Source of the DNA: DAHUZL01 sp035533215
Lineage (GTDB): Bacteria; Chloroflexota; Dormibacteria; Aeolococcales; Bog-877
Length of the DNA: 64,000 nt
NCBI GenBank assembly: GCA_035533215.1
Contig: DATLUG010000017.1
Location: forward strand, 33,315-97,314
Direction: 5' to 3'
Position numbers and translations under genes: made by a program
Notes under the pieces: generated by a model
Database searches by the model: none
Seen by the model: only the letters and a program-made list of their open reading frames with translations
Told to the model about the DNA's origin: nothing
Shown: positions 16,241 through 24,559 of the stretch, in pieces
Layout of the letters: every line of letters begins with the position of its first letter
Numbering within the stretch: the first letter of the stretch is position 1

Positions 16241-16506
16241 ACCGGGAGCCCGCCGCCGGGGACCTCCTCGAGCGCGAACGGCTCCTCGCGCGGCTCGCCG
16301 CCCTCCCCCAGCCCGAGCGCGGTGACCCGCCGCTCGACCCCGTCCAGGAGCTCGGCGGAGCGCTTGAGGAGGGCCACCCCGCGCTCGTACACCGCGAGCG
16401 CCTCCTCCAGCGGGACCTCGTCGTCCTCCAGCCGGGCGATCAGGCGGTCCAGCTCCTGCGCCGCCTGCTCGTAGGTCAGCCCCTCGGCCGGCGGCGCCTC
16501 AGCCAT
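16237..16506 (-). CDS. xseB: Exodeoxyribonuclease VII small subunit
   Basis: XseB (89 residues) associates in several copies with XseA to form exonuclease VII, which degrades single-stranded DNA from either end. The helical hairpin LTYEQAAQELDRLIARLEDD and VPLEEALAVYERGVALLKRS is characteristic. The tail is Gly/Glu-rich and longer than the minimal family. The ATG overlaps xseA by eight bases. Confidence 0.93.
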   Translation of the reverse strand: MAEAPPAEGLTYEQAAQELDRLIARLEDDEVPLEEALAVYERGVALLKRSAELLDGVERRVTALGLGEGGEPREEPFALEEVPGGGLPV

Positions 16507-17869
16507 GCGTGCCCTCCTGCCCCTCCTCCACCCGGGTCACCGTGCTGTCGACCATACCGGCCCGGAGGCGGGTGCGGATCGTCGCCCCCGGCCGCAGCTC
16601 GGCCGCGCTCCGCACCACCCCGCCGCGCGCCCCGTCGAAGGTGACCGAATAGCCGCGGGCGAGGACCGCCAGCGGGCTGAGCGCCTCCAGCCGGCCGGCT
16701 CCGGCCGCCAGCCGGGCCCGGGCCGCCCGCACGGTCTGGCCCAGCTCCCGCCGGAGGCGGTCGCGACGGGCCCGGACCCGGCCGCGCTCGTCCCCGAGGC
16801 GGCGACCCGGGCCCGCCTGGCGGAGGGCGCCGCGGGCGGCCTCCCATCGCTGGCGCCGGGCCGCCAGCCGGCGCGCCATCGCACGGGACAGCCCCCCCGC
16901 GGCCCGGTCCAGGTCCTGGCGGCGGCCGGCGAGCCGGCGCCGGGGGCTGAGGCCCACCAGGCGCCGGCCGCGTCCCGCCAGGGTCAGCCGGCGGCGCTCG
17001 ACCCGGGCCAGCCCCGATCGCTGCCAGCGTGCCCGCCGCACCCGCACCTCCTCGCGCAGGGCCCAACGATCGGGGACGACCAGCTCCGCCGCCACCGACG
17101 GGGTCGGGGCCCGGCGGTCGGCCACCAGGTCGCAGACGGTGGTGTCGGTCTCGTGGCCAACCCCCACCACGACCGGCACCGGGACCCGGGTCACCGCCCG
17201 GGCCACCGCCTCGCTGTTGAAGGCCTGGAGGTCCTCGAGGGAGCCGCCCCCGCGCACCAGCAGGACCACCTCGACCGAAGGCTGCGCCGCCAGCTCCAGC
17301 GCCCGCACCAGCTGGGCGGGAGCCAGGTCGCCCTGGACCAGGGTCGGCACCACCAGCACCTCGGTGATCGGGCAGCGGCGGTGGAGCACGTGGAGGACGT
17401 CCCGGATCGCAGCCCCGGTCGGCGAGGTCACCACCGCCACCCGCCGCGGCAGGAACGGCAGCGGCCGCCGGCGCCCCTCGCCGATCAGGCCCTCGGCGGT
17501 GAGTCGAGCCACCAGCTGCGCGAAGGCGACCGCCAGCGCGCCCACCCCGGCCGGCTCCAGCCGATCGACGACCAGCTGGAGCTGGCCGCGGGCGGCATAG
17601 AGGGTGACCTGGCCGTGGGCGATCACCCGCTGGCCGCGGGCCGGCTCGAACCGCAGCCCCGCCGCCGACCCCCGGAAGCAGACCGCGGCGACGGCCGCGC
17701 GGGCGCCCTGGCCGGCGCGGGCGTCGCGGAGGGTGAGGTACCAGTGACCGGCGGCGGACCGGGTGCAGTCGCCGATCTCGGCCTCGACGTAGACGTCCTG
17801 CAGCGCCGGCTCCTCCTCCACGGTGGAGCGGAGCCGGGCGGTCAGCTCACCGACCTGGAGGACCGCCAT
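16499..17869 (-). CDS. xseA: Exodeoxyribonuclease VII large subunit
   Basis: The catalytic subunit of exonuclease VII, 456 residues. An N-terminal OB-fold (about 1-100: VYVEAEIGDC, HWYLTLRDA, LRFEPARGQRV) is followed by the catalytic domain with VAVVTSPTGAAIRDVLHVLH, VLLVRGGGSLEDLQAFNSEA, VGVGHETDTTVCDLVADRRA and PTPSVAAELVVP, then an Arg-rich coiled coil and a C-terminal ARGYSV segment. The start (MAVLQVGELTARLR) matches the family. It overlaps nusB by 23 bases. Confidence 0.95.
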   Translation of the reverse strand: MAVLQVGELTARLRSTVEEEPALQDVYVEAEIGDCTRSAAGHWYLTLRDARAGQGARAAVAAVCFRGSAAGLRFEPARGQRVIAHGQVTLYAARGQLQLVVDRLEPAGVGALAVAFAQLVARLTAEGLIGEGRRRPLPFLPRRVAVVTSPTGAAIRDVLHVLHRRCPITEVLVVPTLVQGDLAPAQLVRALELAAQPSVEVVLLVRGGGSLEDLQAFNSEAVARAVTRVPVPVVVGVGHETDTTVCDLVADRRAPTPSVAAELVVPDRWALREEVRVRRARWQRSGLARVERRRLTLAGRGRRLVGLSPRRRLAGRRQDLDRAAGGLSRAMARRLAARRQRWEAARGALRQAGPGRRLGDERGRVRARRDRLRRELGQTVRAARARLAAGAGRLEALSPLAVLARGYSVTFDGARGGVVRSAAELRPGATIRTRLRAGMVDSTVTRVEEGQEGTHG

Positions 17870-18296
17870 CGCCGACCTCCGCTCGCATCCCCGGGCCGGG
17901 CTGGGCGGCCAGCCGCCCGAGGACGCCGTTGACGAAGCGGGCGGACTCGGTCCCGGCGTAGGCCTTGGTCAGCTCCACCGCCTCGTTGATCGCGACCCTG
18001 ACCGGGGCTCGCCCCGCCGGGCCCATCTCGTACGCGGCCATCCGCAGGATCGTCCGCTCGACCTCGCCCATCTGGTCGAGCGTCCAGTGGGTGCTGGCGG
18101 CCTGGAGGCGGCCGTCGAGGGTCGCCCAGTCACGCAGCACGCCCTCCACCAGCTGGGTCGCGAACCGCGCGCCGCCGGCATCGACCCCCATCTCGCTGGC
18201 CGCGTGGGCGATCTGCCACCCCGGGTCGGCGGACCCGGGGCCGAGCGCGAAGAGGACCCGCATCGCCAGCTCGCGTCCCTGCCGGCGCGGTGCCAC
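17847..18296 (-). CDS. nusB: Transcription antitermination factor NusB
   Basis: NusB binds boxA RNA with NusE/S10 to promote antitermination in rRNA operons. The 149-residue helical protein has RRQGRELAMRVLFALG at the N-terminus, FATQLVEGVLRDWATLD, ERTILRMAAYEM, VAINEAVELTKAYAGTESARFVNGVLG and a Gly/Pro tail that overlaps xseA. The GTG start lies inside a strong GC hairpin (18292-18320), which may limit translation. efp upstream and xseA downstream are the usual neighbours. Confidence 0.94.
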   Translation of the reverse strand: MAPRRQGRELAMRVLFALGPGSADPGWQIAHAASEMGVDAGGARFATQLVEGVLRDWATLDGRLQAASTHWTLDQMGEVERTILRMAAYEMGPAGRAPVRVAINEAVELTKAYAGTESARFVNGVLGRLAAQPGPGMRAEVGDGGPPGR

Positions 18297-18320
18297 CCGG
18301 GCTCAGCCCGGGCGGGTGGC
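18292..18320 (-). promoter_or_regulatory. Hairpin covering the nusB start codon
   Basis: A near-perfect GC inverted repeat: GCCACCC pairs with GGGTGGC outside, and CCCGGGCT with AGCCCGGG inside, with one unpaired C. The nusB GTG lies in the 3' arm on the minus-strand mRNA. No T-tract follows, so it is more likely a translational brake or RNA-processing site than a terminator. Inferred from base pairing only. Confidence 0.4.
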
Positions 18321-18449
18321 GGCCGCGCGGAGGTCGGCGGCGGCAGCCCGCCGGCCCAGCCTCCGCTGGCCGCGGTGGCGGGCCGCCTGCCCCCGCTCCA
18401 CCCTGGCGACGCGGAGGCGGGCGGGCCGGGGGGGGTGGGCGAGGGTCAC
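18303..18449 (-). CDS. Possible 48-residue Arg-rich peptide between efp and nusB
   Basis: A short frame starts with a GTG that overlaps the efp stop by four bases, the same coupling used throughout this operon, and ends seven bases before nusB. The product is very basic (VTLAHPPRPARLRVARVERG then Arg/Ala-rich) with no recognisable domain. Its codons end mostly in G or C, as does any frame in this region, so coding is not proven. It may be only spacer. Confidence 0.25.
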   Translation of the reverse strand: MTLAHPPRPARLRVARVERGQAARHRGQRRLGRRAAAADLRAAATRPG

Positions 18450-19006
18450 GACGCGCGCTCGATGTAGCGGCCGCTGCGGGTGTCGATCCGGAGCCGGTCG
18501 CCGACGCCGACGAACAGCGGCACGTCGACGGTGAGGCCGGTCTCCAGGGTGGCGGGCTTGGTGGCGCCGGTGGCGGTGTCGCCCCGGAATCCGGGATCGG
18601 TCTCGGTCACCGTCAGCTCCACCGCGATCGGCAGCTCGACCCCGAGGATGCGCTCGTCGTGGCGCAGCAGGGTGAGGTGGTCGCTCTCGCGCAGGTAGCG
18701 CAGCGCGTCGCCCATCTGCCCGGCGGTGAGGGGGAACTGGTCGAAGGTGGCGATGTCCATCACCACGTGGTGGTCGCCGTCCTGATAGAGCATCTGCACC
18801 TCGGAGCGCTCGATGCGGGCGCGCGGGAAGCGCTCCTCGGGACGGAACGTCTCCTCGGTGACCGCCCCGGTGTCGAGGTTGCGCAGCCGGGCGCGCACCA
18901 CCGCGGAGCCGCGTCCGAGCTTGGTGTGCTCGAAGGAGAGCACCTCGATCAGCTGACCGCCGCGCTCGAAGGTGACGCCCTGGCGCAGGTCGCCGGCGTC
19001 GATCAT
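18446..19006 (-). CDS. efp: Translation elongation factor P
   Basis: EF-P rescues ribosomes stalled at polyproline stretches, relevant here because many predicted proteins have Pro-rich segments. The 186-residue protein shows the three beta-barrel domains: MIDAGDLRQGVTFERGGQL, VRARLRNLDTGAVTEETFRP, LELPIAVELTV-type block (GVELPIAVELTVTETDPGFRG), and the C-terminal LTVDVPLFVGVGDRLRIDTRSGRYIER. The loop tip that is normally modified reads KLGRGS, with Arg at position 32 in place of the more common Lys. It overlaps aroQ by four bases. Confidence 0.94.
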   Translation of the reverse strand: MIDAGDLRQGVTFERGGQLIEVLSFEHTKLGRGSAVVRARLRNLDTGAVTEETFRPEERFPRARIERSEVQMLYQDGDHHVVMDIATFDQFPLTAGQMGDALRYLRESDHLTLLRHDERILGVELPIAVELTVTETDPGFRGDTATGATKPATLETGLTVDVPLFVGVGDRLRIDTRSGRYIERAS

Positions 19007-19476
19007 CGCCCCACCCGGTCCTCGTCGCAGAGGCGCACCGCCGCCTCCAGGGCGAGCTCATACCCGTGGGCGCCGAGCCCGGCGATGACCCCTCGGGCGG
19101 CCCCGGCGGTGAGCAGCCGGTGGCGGAAGGGCTCGCGGGCGTGCACGTTGGTGAGGTGCACCTCCACCACCGGGCGCGCGAACGCCGCCAGCGCGTCGCG
19201 GAGGGCGATGCTGGTGTGGGAGAGTCCGCCCGGGTTGCAGATGGCCGCGACCGCGTCGGTGGCCCGCTCCAGCTCGTCGATCAGCACCCCCTCGTGGTTG
19301 CTCTGCACGCAGCGGAGCTCGACCCCGAGCGCGTCCGCCCGCCGGCGCAGCCGCTCCAGGATGGCGGCGAGGGTCAGGCCGCCATACAGGTCGGGCTCGC
19401 GCCGGCCCAGGCTCAGGAGGTTGGGGCCGTTGAGGCAGAGCAGGCGGCGCCGCTCCCGCTCCGGGGCGACGGTCAT
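19003..19476 (-). CDS. aroQ: 3-dehydroquinate dehydratase, type II
   Basis: AroQ catalyses the third shikimate step, dehydrating 3-dehydroquinate. The 157-residue type II enzyme has LNGPNLLSLGRREPDLYGG with the catalytic Tyr, QSNHEGVLIDELERA, NPGGLSHTSIALRDAL and VVEVHLTNVHAREPFRH with the catalytic His. Compared with the usual NLNLLG the first loop reads NLLSLG. The ATG overlaps the aroB stop by four bases (ATGA). Confidence 0.95.
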   Translation of the reverse strand: MTVAPERERRRLLCLNGPNLLSLGRREPDLYGGLTLAAILERLRRRADALGVELRCVQSNHEGVLIDELERATDAVAAICNPGGLSHTSIALRDALAAFARPVVEVHLTNVHAREPFRHRLLTAGAARGVIAGLGAHGYELALEAAVRLCDEDRVGR

Positions 19477-20567
19477 CCGGCCAGCACCTGCTGCAGGTGA
19501 CGGCGGAGGATGGCCTCGGGGACGACATGGCCGGCGGTGGGCCGCCCGGGCCCCTCCAGCAGCACCCAACGGGTCCGGCCCCCCTTGGTCTTCTTGTCGT
19601 GACGGGTGGCGGCGAGCACCGCGGCGGGGTCCACCGCCAGCCCTGCCGGCAGCCGGCCGAGACCGAAGTCCGAAAGCCGTGCGTCCTGCTCCTCGATGGC
19701 GGCCGCCGGGCAGCCGCGCAGCTCGACCGAGAGGCGGCCGGCCACCCGCATCCCGATGGCCACCGCCTCCCCGTGGCGGAGGCGCCCGTAGCCGCAGGTG
19801 GCCTCCAGCGCGTGGCCGACGGTGTGGCCGTAGTTGAGGATCGCGCGTCTCCCGTGGTCGTGCTCGTCGTCCCCGACCACCTCGGCCTTGCAGGCGCAGC
19901 AGCGTGCGATCAGCGTCTCCAGCCGGCGGGGATCGTCCGGCCGGGCGTCGCCCTGCAGCTCCGTCAGCAGGCCGAGCAGGTCGGGGTCGCTCACCATACC
20001 GTACTTCACGATCTCCCCGAACGCGGCCCGGCGGTCGCGGCGGGGCAGGCTGCGCAGGAGCTCCGGGTCGCAGAGGACCGCCCGCGGCTGGTGCAGGGTC
20101 CCCAGCTGGTTCTTGGCGGCGGCGAGATTGACCGCGGTCTTGCCGCCGAGGGCGCTGTCGACCATCGCCAGCAGCGTCGTCGGGCAGTGGACGAGGGCGA
20201 TCCCCCGCAGGTAGACGGCGGCGGCGAAGCCGGCGACGTCGCCGACCACCCCGCCCCCCAGCGCCACCACCACCCCGTCGCGGTCCACCCCGCCCTGGCG
20301 GAACGCGGCGCAGAGCCGCTCCACCGTGGCCAGCCGCTTGGCGCGCTCCCCTCGCAGCCGCAGGCAGATCGGCCGAAGCCCGGCGGCGTCCAGGCTGGCC
20401 CGGACCCGGTTCACCACCCCGTCGGGCAGTCCGCCGTCGGCCACCAGGGCCGCCCCACCGGCGGGCCCCGCCGCGGCGCCCGCCGCCGCCCCCACCGCGT
20501 CCAGACCACCGGCCGCCACCACCACCGGGTACGACCGGGCGCCCAGCCGCACCTCGACCCGGATCAC
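19473..20567 (-). CDS. aroB: 3-dehydroquinate synthase
   Basis: AroB closes DAHP to 3-dehydroquinate with NAD+ and a divalent metal. The 364-residue protein has the NAD-binding GGGVVGDVAGFAAAVYLRGI, the substrate loop DSALGGKTAVNLAAAKNQLG, FGEIVKYGMVSDPDL, and metal-binding His residues in LNYGHTVGHALEA and RHGEAVAIGM. KKTKGGRTRWVLLEG near the end is also conserved. GTG start, four-base overlap with aroK. Confidence 0.95.
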   Translation of the reverse strand: MIRVEVRLGARSYPVVVAAGGLDAVGAAAGAAAGPAGGAALVADGGLPDGVVNRVRASLDAAGLRPICLRLRGERAKRLATVERLCAAFRQGGVDRDGVVVALGGGVVGDVAGFAAAVYLRGIALVHCPTTLLAMVDSALGGKTAVNLAAAKNQLGTLHQPRAVLCDPELLRSLPRRDRRAAFGEIVKYGMVSDPDLLGLLTELQGDARPDDPRRLETLIARCCACKAEVVGDDEHDHGRRAILNYGHTVGHALEATCGYGRLRHGEAVAIGMRVAGRLSVELRGCPAAAIEEQDARLSDFGLGRLPAGLAVDPAAVLAATRHDKKTKGGRTRWVLLEGPGRPTAGHVVPEAILRRHLQQVLAG

Positions 20568-21124
20568 GGGCCAGCCCCGGTTCCCCGCGCCGCCGGCCGG
20601 CCGGCGGCGCGGTCGAGGCAGCGGGCGGCGACCGTCTCGGGCTCCAGCCAGGCGGTCTCGATCCTCGGTCCCGCCGCCCGCATCGCCGGCTCCCGGGCCA
20701 GCCGGAGCCGCTCCAGCGCCTGCCGGGTGGCGCCGGTGAGCAGCGGCCGCTGCCCCGGCTGGGCGCCGCAGCGAGCCGAGAGGACCTGGTCGGGTGCGTC
20801 GAGCCACAGCACCGTGCCCGCTCGCCGCACCAGCTCCAGGTTGCGGGGGTCCTCCAGGGTGCCGCCCCCCAGGCTGACCACGACCTGCCGCCGGCGGAGG
20901 GCCCGGCGCAGCGCCTCGCGCTCGCGGGCGCGGAACGCCGCCGTGCCGAGCTCGCGGAAGATCGCCGTCACCGGGCGGCCCTCACGGGCGACGACGAGGT
21001 CGTCGAGGTCGAGCGCCGCCCAGCCCAGCAGCCCCGCCAGCAGCGGACCGACCGTGCTCTTGCCGCTCCCCGGCAGCCCGCAGAGGAAGACCCGATCGGT
21101 CGCCGGCGGCGGCGGGGCGGTCAT
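20564..21124 (-). CDS. aroK: Shikimate kinase
   Basis: AroK phosphorylates shikimate at the 3-hydroxyl. The 186-residue protein has the P-loop LCGLPGSGKSTVGPLLAGLL, the shikimate-binding LDLDDLVV, FRELGTAAFRARERE, SLGGGTLEDPRN and RPLLTG in the lid. It overlaps aroC and aroB by four bases each, making an aroC-aroK-aroB-aroQ unit. An aroE gene is not present at the usual place before aroC. Confidence 0.94.
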   Translation of the reverse strand: MTAPPPPATDRVFLCGLPGSGKSTVGPLLAGLLGWAALDLDDLVVAREGRPVTAIFRELGTAAFRAREREALRRALRRRQVVVSLGGGTLEDPRNLELVRRAGTVLWLDAPDQVLSARCGAQPGQRPLLTGATRQALERLRLAREPAMRAAGPRIETAWLEPETVAARCLDRAAGRPAARGTGAGP

Positions 21125-22278
21125 CGCCGCCGCAGCCGCGCCCGGTAGCCGCGGACATTGCGGCGCAGCTCCGGCAGCGAGTCGCCGCCGAACTTCTCGG
21201 CCGCCGCCTCCGCCAGCACCCAGGCCATCATCGCCTCCCCGATCACCGCCGCCGCCGGGACCACGCAGATGTCGCTGCGCTCGTAGTGGGCGCTGACCTC
21301 GGCCTTGGTGGCGAGATCGACCGACCGCAGCGGCCGCAGCAGGGTGCTGATCGGCTTCACCGCCACCGTGCACCACACCACCTCCCCGTTGCTGATCCCG
21401 CCGGTCACCCCGCCGGCGCGGTTGCTGCGGTGGGCGAAGCGGCGGTGGGCGGGGTCGTACCAGGGCTCGTCGTGGACCCTCGACCCGGGCAGGCCGGCGG
21501 CCGCGAAGCCGTCCCCGATCTCCACCCCCTTCACCGCCTGGATGCTGCAGAGCGCCTGGGCCAGGCGGCCGTCCAGCCGGGTGTCCCACTGCCGGTACGA
21601 GCCCAGCCCCGGGGGCACCCCCAGCGCCTCCACCCGAAAGCAGCCGCCCAGGGTGTCGCCGTCGGCGCGGGCGCGGTCGATCGCCTCCACCATCGCCGCG
21701 GCCGCCAGCGGGTCCGGGCAGCGCACCGGCGACGCCTCGACCGCGGCCCGGTCGGGCGCCCCCGGGACGGCCGCCGTCACCGCGCCGATCCGGGTCACGT
21801 AGCTGTGAACGGTGATGCCCAGCGCCAGCCGGAGGTAGCGCTTGGCCACCGCTCCGGCGGCGACCCGGGCGGCCGTCTCCCGGGCGCTGGCCCGCTCCAG
21901 GACGTTGCGGGCATCGTCGAAGTCGTACTTCAGCGCCCCCGCCAGGTCGGCGTGGCCGGGCCGGACCCGCCGCACCGGCTTGGACCGGAAGCCGGCCGCC
22001 TCCACCTGCATCGGCCGCTGCCAGTTCTGCCAGTCGCGGTTCACCACCACCAGGGTGACCGGGGATCCCAGGGTGCGGCCACCGCGCACGCCGCTCAGGA
22101 TCTGGACCCGGTCGCGCTCGATCCGCTGCCGGCCGCCGCGTCCGTGGCCGCCCTGGCGGCGCCGCAGGTCGCGGTCGATCGACGCCGCCGCCAGCGGCAT
22201 CCCGGCGGGGAGCCCGTCGATGACGACGGTGAGCTGGGGTCCGTGCGACTCCCCGGCGGTGAGCAGGCGAAGCACCAT
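21121..22278 (-). CDS. aroC: Chorismate synthase
   Basis: AroC makes chorismate from EPSP, using reduced FMN. The 385-residue enzyme starts with the signature LRLLTAGESHGPQLTVVIDG and has RRQGGHGRGGRQRIERD, GVRGGRTLGSPV, RPGHADLAGALKY, RASARETAARVAAGAVAK and SNRAGGVTGGISNGE. The ATG lies six bases downstream of a TAGAAT box with no ribosome-binding site, so this operon leader is probably leaderless. It heads the shikimate operon that runs on into efp, nusB and the long repair and condensation cluster. Confidence 0.96.
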   Translation of the reverse strand: MVLRLLTAGESHGPQLTVVIDGLPAGMPLAAASIDRDLRRRQGGHGRGGRQRIERDRVQILSGVRGGRTLGSPVTLVVVNRDWQNWQRPMQVEAAGFRSKPVRRVRPGHADLAGALKYDFDDARNVLERASARETAARVAAGAVAKRYLRLALGITVHSYVTRIGAVTAAVPGAPDRAAVEASPVRCPDPLAAAAMVEAIDRARADGDTLGGCFRVEALGVPPGLGSYRQWDTRLDGRLAQALCSIQAVKGVEIGDGFAAAGLPGSRVHDEPWYDPAHRRFAHRSNRAGGVTGGISNGEVVWCTVAVKPISTLLRPLRSVDLATKAEVSAHYERSDICVVPAAAVIGEAMMAWVLAEAAAEKFGGDSLPELRRNVRGYRARLRRR

Positions 22279-22284
22279 CCATCG

Positions 22285-22290
22285 ATTCTA
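22285..22290 (-). promoter_or_regulatory. -10 box TAGAAT, leaderless promoter of aroC
   Basis: TAGAAT lies exactly six bases before the aroC ATG. Identical TAGAAT boxes precede alaS and rel. The 80 bases between this gene and the prepilin peptidase stop contain no other clear signal. Confidence 0.5.
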
Positions 22291-22357
22291 TGGGGGCCTC
22301 CGCGCGGTCCCCGGCGCCGCCGGCGTCCGCCCCGACCCCCCGGCGGCCCGGAGGGGG

Positions 22358-23032
22358 TCAGAGGAAGAAGAGGACCAGACCCGCACCCGCCACCAGGAAC
22401 GGGCCGTAGGGGATGGTGTCCTTGAGGCTGAGCCGGCGGCTGGCGAGGAGCGCGACGCTCACCACCCCGCCCACCAAGGCGCCGGCGATCAGCGCCCACA
22501 GGGTGTGCAGCCCGTCGAGGTTGAAGCTCATCCCGGTGATCGCCCCGATCACCATCCCCAGCTTGACGTCGCCCCAGCCGAACCCGGTCCCGCGCTGGAA
22601 CAGGTCGCTGGCGAGCGCCAGGGGCAGGAGGACCACGCCACCGAAGAGCGCTCCCGCGATCGCGCTGGTGACGCTGAGCCCGGGGGACCAGTGGGCCAGG
22701 ACCAGGGCCAGGACCAGGGCCGGGAAGGTGACGACGTCGAGGATGAGGCGGTGCTTGAGGTCGAAGGCGAGGACGAGGAGGAGGACCACCAGCCACAGGC
22801 TGTGGACCAGCAGCCGCCAGGTCGCCCCCTGGGCGTGGGCGAAGGCAGCGAATCCGACCAGGCCCAGCAGCGGCAGCAGGGCGCCCTCGATCCAGCTCGG
22901 TCCCATCCGCTCGCCCGGCTGGGCGTCGTCACCCACCTGCTCGGAGCGCTCCAGCACCAGGCAGGTGCGGCCGACGACGAACCCGAGCACCCCCCCCACC
23001 GCCGCCCAGAGCACGACCCACGCCCCGCTCAT
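22358..23032 (-). CDS. A24-family prepilin peptidase, minimal form
   Basis: A 224-residue polytopic membrane protein of the type IV prepilin peptidase family, an aspartyl protease that cleaves type III signal sequences. The two catalytic aspartates are visible: one in LAFDLKHRLILDVVT and one in GFGWGDVKLGMVIGA. The N-terminal methyltransferase region with its paired CxxC motifs is absent; only VVGRTCLVLERSEQV is left in that region. No pilin or secretion ATPase gene lies nearby. The gene starts with a 4-base overlap after mltG. Confidence 0.85.
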   Translation of the reverse strand: MSGAWVVLWAAVGGVLGFVVGRTCLVLERSEQVGDDAQPGERMGPSWIEGALLPLLGLVGFAAFAHAQGATWRLLVHSLWLVVLLLVLAFDLKHRLILDVVTFPALVLALVLAHWSPGLSVTSAIAGALFGGVVLLPLALASDLFQRGTGFGWGDVKLGMVIGAITGMSFNLDGLHTLWALIAGALVGGVVSVALLASRRLSLKDTIPYGPFLVAGAGLVLFFL

Positions 23033-24048
23033 CCCAGCCCGGCCTGCTGGACCTGGCGCTGGTGGAGCTGGAGGGTAGCGGCGTAGAGGACTCGGCCGTC
23101 CGGCAGCGCCACGAAGAAGAGGTCCGCCGACCGGATCGGGTGCAGCACCGCCTCCACCGCGCTGACGCCAGGATTGGCGATCGGCCCCGGGGGCAGTCCC
23201 CGGTGCACGTAGGTGTTGTACGGCGACGCGATCGAGGTCTGCAGCGGCCGCGCCGGCCGGAGCCCGGCCCGGGCCAGGGCGTAGAGGACGGTGACGTCGC
23301 TCTGCAGCGGCATCCCGCGGCGGAGCCGGTTGAGGAAGACCCCGGCCACCCGCTGGCGGTCGTGCGCCGAGGGCGCCTCCGCACCCACGATCGACGCCAG
23401 CACCACCACCTGGTAGGGCGTGAGACCGACGGCGGCGGCCCCCGTCAGCACCGCCCGGCGCAGGTGACGGTCGAAGTCCTGGAGCTGGAGGGCGACCACC
23501 TGCCGGGCGCTCGCGCCGGCGGGGAGCTGGAAGGTGTCGCCGAGGCAGAGACCCTCCCACCCCGATCCCGGCGGGGCCCCCGGAAGGGGCGGCACCCCGG
23601 CGTAGCGGCCGCGGGCCACCGCGGCGCGGTAGCTCGCCGCCGAGACCAGCCCGGCGGCCTGGAGGCGATCCGCCACCTCGCGGGTGGTCAGCCCATCCGG
23701 GATCGTCACCGTCCGGGGGGCCGGCTGGGAGGGACCCTCCAGCACCGCCACCACCTCCGCCCCCCCCATCCCCCGGTCGAGGACGAACCGGCCCGGGTGG
23801 AGCCGGCCTGGCAGGCCTCGGATCCGGGCGTACCACCCGAAGACCAGGCCGCTCCGCACCAGCCGGTCGCGGCCGAGGGCGGCGGTCACGGCGTCCAGCC
23901 CCTCGCCGGGGCGGACCGCGAGCACCACCCGGTGGCGGTGGGTCGGCTGGACCGGCTCCAGGTCGCCGCGGGCGACCAGCCCGACCACCGCCACCGCCGC
24001 CACCAGGCCGAGCAGGAGGGTGCATGCGGCGAGGCGAGGGCGGGTCAC
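23029..24048 (-). CDS. mltG: Endolytic transglycosylase MltG
   Basis: MltG (YceG) cleaves nascent peptidoglycan glycan strands and acts as a terminase for chain growth. The 339-residue protein has an N-terminal membrane anchor (residues about 5-25), a LysM-like segment (VTIPDGLTTREVADRLQAAG) and the catalytic domain with YQVVVLASIVGAEA, VAGVFLNRLRRGMPLQSDVTV, ASPYNTYVHRGLPPGPIANPG and HPIRSADLFFVA. In most MltG proteins the first block reads ASIVEKE; here the first Glu is Gly (222) and the second (224) remains. GTG start one base after ruvX. Confidence 0.92.
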   Translation of the reverse strand: MTRPRLAACTLLLGLVAAVAVVGLVARGDLEPVQPTHRHRVVLAVRPGEGLDAVTAALGRDRLVRSGLVFGWYARIRGLPGRLHPGRFVLDRGMGGAEVVAVLEGPSQPAPRTVTIPDGLTTREVADRLQAAGLVSAASYRAAVARGRYAGVPPLPGAPPGSGWEGLCLGDTFQLPAGASARQVVALQLQDFDRHLRRAVLTGAAAVGLTPYQVVVLASIVGAEAPSAHDRQRVAGVFLNRLRRGMPLQSDVTVLYALARAGLRPARPLQTSIASPYNTYVHRGLPPGPIANPGVSAVEAVLHPIRSADLFFVALPDGRVLYAATLQLHQRQVQQAGLG

Positions 24049-24049
24049 C

Positions 24050-24559
24050 TCAGCTGACCTCGGCGGCGGCCCCGACAGCGGCCCCGGCGGCGGGACCGGG
24101 CGGGGCGATCACCGCGCGGGCGGCGGCCCCCAGCAGCACCCCCTGGAGCAGGATCGCCGCCGCCACCCGATCGGCGGCCAGGCGCCGGGCCCGGCGCCGC
24201 TCGCCCAGGGCCAGGAGGGTGCGCTCCGCCGCCACCGACGTGAAGCGCTCGTCGACCAGCTCCACCACCAGGCCCGACGCCCGTGCCACCGCCTGGGCGA
24301 GCCGGCGGGCGGCGGACGCGGCCGCACCCTCGGACCCGTCGAGGCGAAGGGGAAGGCCGCAGATGATCCGGGTGACCCCCTGTGCCCGGACCAGCGCCGC
24401 GATCCCGGCGCCGTCGGCAGCGGGCCCGCGGCTCGGCCAGGTCGCGTGGGGCTGCGCCACCTGCCCGGTCGGATCGGAGAGCGCCAGGCCCAGCCGGACA
24501 CGTCCGGGGTCGATCGCCAGGACCCGCCCCGGGCCGGGTCGACGGGCCCCGGGCCTCAG
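24050..24559 (-). CDS. ruvX: Holliday junction resolvase-like RuvX (YqgF)
   Basis: RuvX is an RNase H-fold nuclease involved in 16S rRNA processing and proposed as a Holliday junction resolvase. The product shows VLAIDPGRVRLGLALSDPTG with the first catalytic Asp, IICGLPLRLDGSEG, VVELVDERFTSVAAERTLL and AADRVAAAILLQGVL with the last Asp. No ATG, GTG or TTG is found near the start. A CTG at 24559 overlaps the preceding stop by four bases (CTGA) and has GGGGGAG seven bases upstream, so a CTG start giving 169 residues is proposed. The Ala/Gly-rich C-terminus is an extension. Confidence 0.88.
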   Translation of the reverse strand: MRPGARRPGPGRVLAIDPGRVRLGLALSDPTGQVAQPHATWPSRGPAADGAGIAALVRAQGVTRIICGLPLRLDGSEGAAASAARRLAQAVARASGLVVELVDERFTSVAAERTLLALGERRRARRLAADRVAAAILLQGVLLGAAARAVIAPPGPAAGAAVGAAAEVS

